Assembly (NCBI RefSeq): GCF_020382885.2
Contig: NC_058513.1
Span: 11,495,641-11,559,640, forward strand
Reading direction: 5' to 3'
Length of the DNA: 64,000 nucleotides
From: Scatophagus argus
Lineage: Eukaryota > Chordata > Actinopteri > Scatophagidae
The notes under the pieces were generated by a model. That model ran no database searches. It was not told where the DNA came from and saw only the letters and a list, made by a program, of their open reading frames with translations. Below, piece after piece: positions 26,201 through 37,291 of the stretch. A program made the translations under genes and the position numbers. How positions within the stretch are numbered: position 1 is the stretch's first letter; each line of letters begins with the position of its first letter.

Positions 26201-27024
26201 ATTTTACTTAGAAAATTCATTAGGTTAGCCTTAAATTAAAAAGAACACTGAGAACCCCTAAGTATTATAATAGAATCTCTTGATGAGATTACCGTCTCAA
26301 ATGTTTGAAAGAAATTTTCTCTTTTCACCTGCTAGTGAAAACAGGAGGACAGCCATACCTGTCTGACACTTCTTTCCTGAATAAGGCTCAGGGCATGTGC
26401 AGATGAAGCCTCCATCAGCAGTGGTGTCGCACAGTCCTCCATTCAAACATGGGTTTGGATCACACTGATCTGAACGAAGACAGATGCACTTCAAACGCTT
26501 GCAAATGTAAAGATATCACATGCAGTCTTGCGGCACAGAAAAATCAGTGGGGAGCAGAATGCAATAAATTGTATAGATGTCTTGATCAATACATGTTAAC
26601 ACAGGGGAGATGTGTAGAAAAAACTCTATACGGGCTATCACACTCTAATTTACCTGTGATATCCAGGAGTTCATACAACCAGTCATCAAGAGGCAAGTCA
26701 AAATCTTCTGCAGGGATTTCAGTGGGAAAATCGTAATAATACTCATAATCTGAGGCAAAGAGAGACGTTTAAGCATGAAGGACTGACAAAGTCAAAATTA
26801 AGCTAACTAGAAACAAAGTCAAAGTGCTTTTACCACCAGTGTCGTCTGTTTCTGTGATTATCTGAAAATCAAAATTTAAGTTGATTCCATTTCATATTCC
26901 TCCCAAAACAGTAAGAAATGAATTCATCATTTTCTAAATGCATACTTACATAAAAGTCCTGTCCGAATGCAGTGAGTACACACAGTAGTAAGAGTAAAGC
27001 TATGCTGATGTAGACCCTGGCCAT
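23226..27024 (-). CDS. habp2: HABP2-like secreted serine protease, copy B (13 exons, 551 aa)
   Basis: Tandem paralogue of the copy at 17474-21881 with the same exon number and phases. Exons in order: 27024-26950, 26861-26834, 26749-26654, 26469-26359, 25920-25804, 25708-25592, 25483-25312, 25013-24922, 24830-24569, 24466-24324, 24169-24032, 23621-23476, 23384-23226; total 1656 nt, frame open. Signal peptide ([21 protein letters not shown]), an acidic Tyr-rich segment ([18 protein letters not shown], then DWLYELLD), three EGF domains, one kringle, activation cleavage R-IFGG, and a trypsin domain with TAAHC, NDIAMLQL and GDSGGP, so all three catalytic residues are present. The kringle exons are 172 and 92 nt in both copies; the linker/protease exon is 21 nt longer here. 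The protease ends look roughly 60 percent alike by eye, so the duplication is not recent. Whether A or B is the direct counterpart of mammalian HABP2 cannot be decided here. Confidence 0.93.
24905..24916. repeat. (CA)n microsatellite beside the kringle-exon splice donor, copy B
   Basis: On the transcribed minus strand the intron opens GTAAAA and continues at once into a CA repeat, as at the same junction in copy A. Confidence 0.9.
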
Positions 27025-27074
27025 GATTGGACCAGTATGTATAATAATCAGTGTGTGTTTTGCTTTTCTGCTCC

Positions 27075-27080
27075 TAAATA
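27075..27080 (-). promoter_or_regulatory. habp2: TATA-like element of habp2 copy B
   Basis: Minus-strand TATTTA about 50-55 bp upstream of the start codon. That fits a TATA box about 30 bp before a transcription start and a 5' UTR of some 20-25 nt. Confidence 0.4.
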
Positions 27081-27109
27081 TGGGAGACCCCCAAACACCA
27101 CACCCATCT

Positions 27110-27122
27110 GTTAATCATTAGA
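27110..27122 (-). promoter_or_regulatory. habp2: HNF1-like site upstream of habp2 copy B
   Basis: Plus-strand GTTAATCATTAGA matches 11 of 13 positions of the palindromic HNF1 consensus GTTAATNATTAAC. It lies about 90 bp upstream of the start codon, close to where liver genes usually place it. HABP2 is a liver-secreted plasma protein in mammals, so the site makes sense. Confidence 0.5.
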
Positions 27123-27885
27123 GCCATTGATTGGGCATTGATTTGACAGGAGGTGCATGTGACTCAATATTTGTGACCTTTATTCATGTTGAGGTCATCA
27201 AAAGTAAAAGTAGCAAGGAAGCAGCTCTCATAAAAATTCAAAAAATACACAGAAGAAGAACACAAAAAGATACCAAGAGGTTGATTTTTGTCATAATTGA
27301 TTTTTTAAAAATGGACTTTGAAAAGTTCTCCCTAATAAATTTTCTGCGGTCATCAGTTTTGGTGTTTTTTCGTTTTTTGTCAATATTACTGAGTGACCTG
27401 AGGTTTCTCAACATGCAGAAGGGGATTAGTTTCACTTTGCGCAACTTAAGTTTTCTCACGAAATTTGATTTCCAATTCTGAATGTTCTGCAATATACAAC
27501 ACTCAGTACTGCACTGCTTATGTTCTTGGAATTGTAATTGTGTAATTATAATAGGTCAATTTGCTAACAGTTTAAATTACTTAAATGTGGTTTTCTTCAT
27601 TGTCCAGACCTCCACTCTTTTTAAAAAAATAATGTTAACAAAACAGTGCATAAAAATGTGCTTCACCGATAATTCACCGACATCGTTACATTTGAACACC
27701 TTAAACAAAACTTGTCAAAATGTGCATCATTGCTGAATTGTTGTATAAACAGTTTAAAGTACACACTGATTTGCAAAGTCGGACCATGACACGGTAGAAA
27801 ACTCACACCCCATAACAGAGGAGAAAAAAATTCAGACACAAAATTTCAGACACATTTATGATTTGTCAGCTGAGCTGTTTTTTTT

Positions 27886-27891
27886 TTTATT
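27886..27891 (-). terminator. dnmbp: Probable dnmbp polyadenylation signal
   Basis: Minus-strand AATAAA about 865 nt downstream of the dnmbp stop codon. Other AT-rich stretches in the 3' UTR could serve instead. Confidence 0.4.
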
Positions 27892-28755
27892 CAAACAGTG
27901 ATTGCTTTACAGTGGGAGCAATAGCATATTCTCAATATACACCAGTATATATAATGTACATGGGGAGTATGTGGAGAAATCAGATGAAACCACTACCTCT
28001 CTCTCTTTCTCCCTCTTCTTTACCTCCTCTGACTGATAATCTGGATCATCTCCTGTTTAAACAGTGTCAACCCAGTTAAAAAGAAAAAAAACTGATTGAG
28101 GTTACTGACAAGGGGAGTGCTTGTAAACCAACAGTCCATATTCATTTCATACAACACTCCAAATTCTTCTTGATGGCTCCACAGACACTTCAAAACTAGC
28201 AACCAGTGGAAAACCATCATAAGTGCCTTAGTCCTCGATTGATGAAGAGTACTGCGCAAGCTGATCTAATATTCATGCATTGTTCTAGTGGTATAATAAA
28301 CCACATGCAGAAAAAAAAGTCATCAACAGTGTTTTAAGTTAATCTGTCTGCATACCACTTGATGTTTTCTCAAAATATTCACATTTCCATTGCAATCTCC
28401 CAATGTGCTAACCTTTAAGACTCTTCCACATACAATTCATTGTCTTCAGCCCCAGAGAACATGGCAAAAATCTGGTGCAATTCACAGGTTTGTCACTGGA
28501 AACCAGAGGGTGCAGTTTCCAGTAAAGTAAAAATTATATAAAAAGTCTATAAATATAGGCATATAATGCTGACTTTTAAGAGCAGAGTCAGCAGCAATAG
28601 TCAGTCCTTCTCACTATGAAACTCCAAGACAACAGATCAAAAATAAGTCACAGCGTGTGCAGATGCTTGTTTGTCATTTTGCTCTGTCTGCTCGCAGAGT
28701 GAGCCCTCCTCAGGTCAAAGTACAATCTCAGGTGTCATCCACACGAACTTCATGT

Positions 28756-31700
28756 TCATGTATATTCTGATTTGCGGATGTAGTTGGAAGGCACATAGCC
28801 TCGTCGGCCTTCTGCCTCCCCCAGCCACCAGTCACTGTTGCCGTTCATGTCTTGGAACTCCAGTATTCGCAGCTGCTGATTGGCTGAGATGCTCAGTTCA
28901 TTGGCGCAACGGGCATCGAAGGAATACAGAGCGTAGTAAATCTAAAAAACAAAACAAACAAAAGCAGTGTCACTGTTTTAGTTTTTTCCACTCTAAAGCC
29001 AATATTAATTTAAGACTTTGGCCCCATAGTAGTAGTGGAATACATGCCCCAATTTTCAACAGGATTATTTCATATTTAATACACTTAATGAACTCTTGTT
29101 TTGGCATGTCTAATATCTAAATGTCTACATAGCAGTCAAACAAAATCTCACCTGATGACCATCTAATTCATCCTCCTGTTCCGCTTCTGGTTCTGGCTCA
29201 ATGTACTCATCTCTGGAGTATGCAGACCTCTTCTGGCCACCGTTGTCTCCATTTCTCCACTGGTAGGAACTGTAGGTTTTGTCTGTGTGTTCATACCGCT
29301 GTGAGCGATTGTTTTTGTGCGAAGAATAAGACTCAGAGAGGTCTGGCGTATCCTTCTGGCTGCGCGTACTTGCGTGACTTGTACCATACGTGTCTCTGTA
29401 ACTGCCTGAATGCCGGTAAGAAGGCTCTGCGTCTCTGTGACTGGTGGGATTTCGGTGTGTTTGTTCCAAGAATTCCCTGCGGTTTGAAGGATTTCGTGGT
29501 GAGGAGTTTATGGAGTTGCTCTGACTGACAGAGTCAGGGTTGCATACATCTCTGTTGTAACTCCTACGGGATGAGGCGGAGTCCAGCGAAGGGTGTGGGG
29601 ATGAAAGACTTGGGGGCTGCGATGTGGAAAAACTGACAGCGGCCGTTTCCTGGTTAAAGGTCAGCGTACTGTTGCTGTTCTGCCGGGAGAAAACAGGCGA
29701 GGAGCCTCCGTAGCCTGACTCATTGGACGACTGGCTCTCGATGGACACGTCCGACTGACTTCTGCGTGGGTTGTAGGGTTTGAGGAAGGAGCTGTACACA
29801 AAACCCTTGGCGACTGCAAATTAAAAGCAAGAGGAGATATGAAAAGATTTTATTGCTGCGCCAGGCTTCAGTCAGATGTTCGGACATAAAATTATGCGGC
29901 TGATTGGTACAAATTACCTACCTCCATTATCAATTAGCCAGCGGTTGTTACTACCCATCGGGTCCTGCTGCTTGATTACCCCCACAAGGTCTCCCTCTTG
30001 TATTGAGACGTCCAGATCCTGGGCTGCATTGAAGTTTCTCTCCGCCTGGAAAAGTTTCTCAGGACCATAACGTACCAGAAGTCCTGCACGGTGCTCATCT
30101 GTCTGTGTGATGCAATTGGGCTGAAGGGAACCAGGAGAAGATTCGTGTTTATGTTGTTGAGATAAAATTCGTCACGCATTACTTATTAAAATATGATTTG
30201 GCACAAATAAGATGAGAGTTTAACTCACAGCTGTCTGCAGTTGCTTTTTAGAGGTCTGCTTCTCCAGGGTCTTCTTCTCGAAGGGCTTTTTCGCAGGGGG
30301 GGCTGGAGGCTGGTTGTCCGGGCAGAAGCTAAAACCGTGCAGAAGTTGGAGAACTCGCCCGTACTCTTCCTGAAACTTTGCAATCAGGTTGCCCTCTGTA
30401 CCAACTTTGTTAGAAAACTGGAGGCAAAGATAAAAGTTCTGTGTTAATAACAGAAAGTGGTGATGAGTATAATTGCACAGGGAAATTTTTTATGGGCGCC
30501 CCCCCCCTTCCTTCATTCAACACTCACAACCTGTAGGAGAGGCTTCAGCTCTCCCAGTGTCGTCTTCATGAAGTCCTTCTGAGCTTGAGCAAAAGCCCTC
30601 ACACAGCCAGTAAACAGCTCCTCTGCTGCACTGTGGAACTTGGGGAGCTCGTCCAGAAGTTGGGCATTGAGCGCCTCATAGTTGTTGCGTGCCACCTGCA
30701 GTTCGTCCTGGACACGGCGATCCTTGAGGCGGTCGGCACGCTCCTTGCAGTTGTCGTAGTCCAGCAGCTTGTCAAAGCGCTTTTGGATGAGTTTGTGTGG
30801 CCCAGCAAACATGATTAGGAGCTGGGTGAGCGGGTTGATGACTAAGGCCTCTGTGCGTTCCTTCTGCTCGGCGAATGAGGGAAGAGGGAATCATAGATGG
30901 GGTGATGTGATTAGAGGTACCAAACAGACATTAACAGAGACCAAGTGAGGCTAAAGAGAGGAAGCGGACTTACAAACTGCGTGAACTGTTTGTCACTGAT
31001 GCAGCGGTGAGCTCTCTGGAAGCGCTCGGGGTCGAGGACACTGTGCTCGGTGTAGACGTCACAGAAACTGATGGCTGCCAAGACCTTCACAGATGCTGAT
31101 TCCTGAAGAGATTATAATGCATTTTAATATTATACAACAAAATACTTATAGATACACTTAGTGGAATATATGTTAAATGCACTGATTATGTAAAATGCAA
31201 TATTTTACTGCTGCAAATTTGTTATTATTATTTACTTTTCTCATGAGGTCTTGGTGATGTAAAATGATGCTTTTGGAAACTTGAAATGAGGTATTTAGAT
31301 TAGATTTAGAGGTAAGATGCTCCTACCCTTATATGTTGCAGGTACAAGGAAATATCCCTGATAAAAGACTTGATGAGTCTCTCCTGCAGCCTGAACTTTT
31401 TCTCAGCCTCATCAAACGCTTCATCTTTAATCTGTGGGGGGGGGGGGGACAAAAAGAGATCAGAACAAACATGTTTTCACCCACTACTTTCAGACAGTTG
31501 GGACTGGGACAGACTGATCTGGGAGCAGATGACGTACCTGTGGTGAAATTCCCGTGAGGTGCTTGAGGTGGCTGCTGACTCGGTTGGATTTTTTGATGAT
31601 TGAGTGCATGCTCAGCTTGGAGATCTTGTCAATGAACGTGTCCTCGTCGCCTTTCCTGTACTTCACCACTGTGGACACCAGAGGGAGAACAGCTCAGACA

Positions 31701-33301
31701 GTGAACCAGATAAAAGCAACAAAAGCACGCTAAAATCAGTCTGGTTTTAGGGGATTCTTACCTAAGTCTTTCCTGCGCTTGTACTCGTTGATGTTTACGT
31801 TGATCTCTTTGACGGACTGCAGAGCCTGAGTCAGCTGAGGCCGGTCGTGGTGGCTCTCTGGCGTGGCGCCCAGCAGCTCCATCAGCAGCAGAGGGTAACG
31901 CATCACCCTTTGCACCGGCTTGATTAAGAAAGAACCGAGGTTGATGTAATTTGTTTTCCCCCTGAAAAGTGACAGAAGGTACGGTCTGGTTGAGGGAAGA
32001 AATACATCTGAGAGTATTCCACCTAATATTGAAGTCACAAATCTTTAATGAATACTGACAAGAAATGTTTCTTCTCATGTCTCTGTATCATGTGGACTGT
32101 ATGATCCAATGATATGTAACCATCATCACATAAATTCTGATGATGACCAATACAGGTTACAGCAGACATAAAAGAACAAGGAAGGCACAAAAAAAGCATA
32201 TATACACTGATTTGCTTAATTTAATGCCATCTAGAGGAGAAATTTATTCAGTAAATGCAACCAGCATAACATACAGCATAAATTTGATTTGTCCTCTGCA
32301 TGGAAACCAATCATATTTTGTGACAAAATAAGGACAACAAATTAGCATTTGATCTTATTTGTCATTAATTTAAACCCATTTCCACTTCTAAACATGTAAA
32401 TACTGTACATCAGTACTTCAACATGTTGATGTGTCAAAAAGGACAAAGACAAAAAAAAATCTGTTATAAATATTGAGAAAAGATCTTATAACTGATGTTG
32501 TAAGATGATGGTAATTTTTTTTAAGAATACTGATTCAATCTGTTAGTCTAAATTGCATTTGCTGTCATTGTCCAGAAGATGGCGTTAGGTCTGTTTCCCA
32601 GGATCAACAATATCCACAGCTGAGGAGTCATGGATGTGTTACATGTGTCTCCTCACAGCAAAACAACAACATACAGTATTCACATGCACATGAACACACC
32701 ACCAACAAAATACAAATCCATATGAGTCCATCTCACTTCAGGGAATGAAACTGAAATGGCAGCACAGATGTTTTTAGAGCCTTCCACACAAAGCACACAC
32801 TTGGAGTTTTTGCTATCACACAGGGTAAACACACACACATATATAGAGGCAATTTCCAGGAGGGTTAGTGAGCAGAAGGCATGCGGTCAAGAAGATTCTC
32901 ATGCTGGAAATAATGACGACACTCTTTATGGAGACTTACCACTCGCGGTATATGGCCCTGTTGAAAGAAAGGTCGGAAAGAGATAGAAAGATGACAAAAA
33001 CAGGATTTATAAAGCTATGACCTGACAGTAGCTTCCATGAATGTTAATTTTTTTTCTCAAGTCAAGTCTTAAACTCAGCAGAATCCAAAAAGACATATTT
33101 GCCAAGTGTAGATCTAAACCCACAGACTTTCACTGCAACTTTTCCAATAAATCAATCCAACCCTGTGCACTTGCTGTAGTTATGGGCTTTATTTCTGAAT
33201 CCTCCATTAAAGCTGGACAGAGGCCCAGTGTGGCAGTAAAACTTGCCAGTTTCTAGAAGGTGGAGGAGCACGTGACCTTTTTAAAACTAAACAGGTTGTG
33301 G

Positions 33302-33338
<37 letters not shown>

Positions 33339-36300
33339 TTAGAAAAAGGTACTGTTTTCGTGATAAAGATAGTGACTTTATGTTAAACGTGTAAAACATA
33401 TTTCAAAAGAAAAATGACTTAATGTCAACAAGGGACGGGCAGTGTGCACACTTTCTTCCACTCAGACAAAGCCTGCGTTTATCTTTAAACACTGACTGAT
33501 GACTATATTTTACAGCTATGTCGACTCAAGCGTTTGAGTCATCGCTGGTGAAACCAGACAGGTGAAACCAGGTAGGGCGCATTCTTTCACACTGTGAGGA
33601 AGAATGCACATAGCAAGAGTGAGCTAAAAGACATCGTCACAGAAAAATGGCAGATTTCATGTGCAAGTATGTGTTTCAGACTGAAAAAGCGTTTCTTGTG
33701 TTCAGAGGTTTACTGCGCTTCTCTATCACGACTCATTGTTCAGGAAACGTCATAAATTAATTCAGTTACAGGAAACTTTACTGCCCTGAACTCCATGACA
33801 ACACGACCTTTCAGAACGTATTCTGTGACGACAGGAAGCCTTACAAGTCAGACTCCACTTTCAAATTCTTCTTCTCTAAAATCTATTTCAGTTCAAAGTG
33901 TGCTTATGACACAATACATTTCCCACTACTTTTTTACTGACTAAACTTCACACACAGCCTTTTCCACTGAAAGTTTTACTTAAACTGTAGCTTTGTATTA
34001 GTGGCCACTCTCACTGTCGTGACTTCATGCTTTTACACACACACAAACATGCATATTTATGGCCACTCGAGTGCAGAAGAACTTTTAAACATCAAACAAA
34101 CAAACAAACAAAAAAGTTTAAATAAAATGTAACCATTTCAGAGAGTTCTTTCCTCCTCTCTGCGACTCACCTCAGTCTCTCCAGACACTCCATCACATGA
34201 CGCTGGATGTTTTCGTCTTTCTCGTAGTTCTCCAGCAGAGAGATGGCATCATCGTGATTCTGGCAGTAGATTTTGTACACCTCCTCCAGCTCGGCTTTGA
34301 AGTCCAGAAATACCTTTCCTGAGAGCAGAGGATACCAAAACATAATGTCATCATGTGTTCAAAATGGGAAACAGGAAAGGGCAAAGGAGGATGCGTTTAG
34401 CTGACATGAAAAATTACACCAAAAAAAACAAAAAAACAAAAACACAAAGTAGGTACAAATAAAGTAACTAATGACATAAACAGCATTTCAGTCAAGTAGT
34501 ACATCATATTATCATCCTTCAGTTTATGTCCTCTAACAGTGGAGGATTTCAAAATGTGTTCAGAAGTCCTACTCAATCAATAAAATCTGATAAGGCAAAG
34601 GTTTATGGATTGGACTGTGGGCTAAACCATTACGCTGTGCGACATGCATCTTTTAAAGACTGGCTTATTACCAATAGAATCTGTGTCCTGTAGGCTATCA
34701 AACAGACGCTGTGACAGGTCAATCACAGTGTTGATGTTGCCAAAGAGCCCATCAAAGTCCACATTCTTCACCTGGAGGAAATGCAGACAGAAAACGTTAA
34801 AACAGAGATATAAGTTCCTCTGTGTTGTTACCTGACAAACATGGAGCCAAAAACGCTACAATCCTTGATAGAACCACGACAGTCTCTATACTGTGTAAAC
34901 AACTTATCCAAGTGACATAACATGTCGAAATCAAAGTGCGACGGTGCTAGTTTTATCCCTCATTAATGAAAATTAGAAGAAGAAGTCACTGTCAATCCAG
35001 CAAAGGGGTTGGAAACCACGCTGGATGACATATAGAGGTGGGAGGTGAATAACCAGATTCCTCTACAGGATGTTCCATCTAAACATCACATCCCAGATAT
35101 GATCACAATGCATCTTAAAACACCCAAAACTGTGAAACTAACATGCATATAAAAGTTTTTTTCTTTGCTCCTAATGTCTCTGTAAAAGTCAAACTATTAC
35201 TGTTAAATAATGTTTCACAGGAACCCCATGTCCACTCTACTCCACCATATCTCCACAAAGATACTCTCACGTGGTTCAGTTTTGACCTGCTTCTTCTGCA
35301 GCGGCTCAACAATCTCCTCGACACACATCTGCAGGTCCTTGATGTAGTCTTTCTCTGTCTGCAGCAGCTCCTCGATGACCTTTGACCTCTTCTCCAGCAT
35401 CCTCAGCTCGGGATCCTCTGTGCCTGTGCCGGCCGTGGGGGGCAAGTCCGAGGTCGGGGTGGAGTCCAGGGCTTTGGGTTGGGACGATAAGAGTGTCATC
35501 TCTGGAAAGACAAGGAAGGAGGAATCAGATTTAGTGCCAACACTTGATCTCTCTTATCAAGAACTATTAACATTTAGTGCTGTTTTTAAAAACAAATATA
35601 TGCATCAATTTTGGCTCATTAATTGCAATGAAACTGCCATAAAAACAAAGCTTGCTATGGCAAAAGTAAGTGACAGAAAGGGGTTGTTCTAGAAATGACT
35701 AAGTCCAAAAAGGTAAAGAGCAAAAAAGAAAAATGTTCCAAGCCCATGTCTCTATTCAGTGTACCCAAACAAATCCCTGACGCCCACCCACTCGGTCCAC
35801 CCTTTACTCCTCGTCTTGTCTGACTAGCTTTTGATCAATGTCTCTGCTATCACTCCCAGAGGGATGATCTCCGGGGGTGCCTGGCACTGGAGGGAGAGCC
35901 TGGTTCATGCACCACTGCTTTTTGTGAATGGACCTAAAACTGGAGCGGACTCAGACTCTTTGTGTGTGGTACAATGGCCTGTGACAGCAACCACAGACAT
36001 GTAGGCTCTCAGGGACCCGGCAGAGATTAAAGAAGAGGCAGTTAGTGGGGGACTGAGGGAGGAGAGATAACTGTACCGGAGATTGAGGATACATGTCCTG
36101 CATAATTTACTACATTTAACATGCACGGTTGGAGTTTTTCTACTCATACCTTCTGTTGTCACATCTCCTATCTGGTTCATTAATGAATGACCCTAAGACT
36201 CTATAAGGTTAAAGGATTAGTCTGGTGACATTCTTACAACAAATCTTCTTGCTTATAGCTTATTCCCTTTGTGCTGTAGACCTTCATTGTTGTCCAAAAA

Positions 36301-37249
36301 CGAAAGCTACACCCATTAGATGTGCTGACATGTTGCTTTTTGCTACAACAAAGATGGGCACATTGGGTTTGAAATTATTTATGCTTTTCTAAATATGACA
36401 GTGTGTATTTGTGAGCTGTTGGTAGGATTTACAACTTCAGCAGGGGAAAAATAAAATCAGAAAGTATCACTTGATGGAGTAACACTGTGTTGGTTTGGGC
36501 CTTTTTAAGGCAGAACAAAAACACACATTATTATCACATTATTATCGATCTTATCGTTTAAGTGTAAATGTGAGAGCTCAGGGAGGAAAAGCAGCACAAA
36601 TGCAAAGAGGAAGATGTTCTGAGTTGTGTTGACAGATGACGGTGACGTCACCGTCGCTCCTTGAACAGATGCTGTCAGAGGCTAATGAAGTTAACTCTGC
36701 TTACCCTCGTCTAACCCCAATTGCTTGCATACTTTGTGCTACACACACACACACAGCTACAGCATCACTGTTTTGTTTCAAATCACACAAAGGCAATTAA
36801 ATCTTTTTGAAAACTTTGCGACAGAGTGTGACAATGCGCATGAAAAATATCTACTTATCATGAGCGTATACATAAGGCCTTGCGAAACTTAATTTCCAAA
36901 CTTTTTACATTCTGAGGCAAACATTTACAGAACATCACTTGGTGAATCTGAACCTTGGGACACCTGCCTTTTGTCTTCCTCCCACCCTGCCCTCACCCCC
37001 ACCTCCCTCTTTCTTCACGTGACTTGGCTAAAGCTCAACTCAAAAGGAGCTTTGAGCTCTCATCACCCCTGCATCGTCCGCCGCCGCCACTCTGCCGAGT
37101 GCCGACACCCGAGCATTTCCCCACTGATGAGAGCGCACTTCACTAACGGGTTTTAAAAGTCACGCAGCAACACAATACAAAAGAGAGACTGAAGACAAAA
37201 GACTGGGAATTTAATTGGAATCAATCGGCTTATTCCCACGTTTGATCCT

Positions 37250-37291
<42 letters not shown>

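Larger units (their letters stand above)
27025..27885. other. Intergenic region between habp2 copy B and dnmbp (habp2 copy B promoter)
   Basis: About 0.86 kb from the copy B start codon to the presumed end of the dnmbp transcript; both genes are on the minus strand, so this region must hold the copy B promoter. The near-gene end has a TATA-like TATTTA and an HNF1-like site. The AT-rich remainder (27180-27500) has short opposing open frames that I regard as chance. Confidence 0.5.

Noticed and set aside
27131..27492. Opposing frames of 116 and 84 codons upstream of habp2 copy B
   Set aside because: Very AT-rich, Lys/Phe/Leu-dominated translations typical of random AT-rich DNA; no splice or family evidence.
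28671..29120. 149-codon plus-strand frame
   Set aside because: It runs antisense across the last dnmbp exon (SH3-6), whose identity and frame on the minus strand are certain.
35288..35300. Stronger-looking donor (GTGAGA, near 35270) for the first DH exon of dnmbp
   Set aside because: It would leave phase 1, whereas the next exon (34771) must be entered in phase 0; the weaker GTCAAA site after CAG at 35287 keeps the frame and the family homology.
36720..36760. CRISPR-like or other direct-repeat arrays among the CA-rich tracts
   Set aside because: All regular repeats in the window are simple microsatellites or transposon ends; there are no spaced direct repeats.
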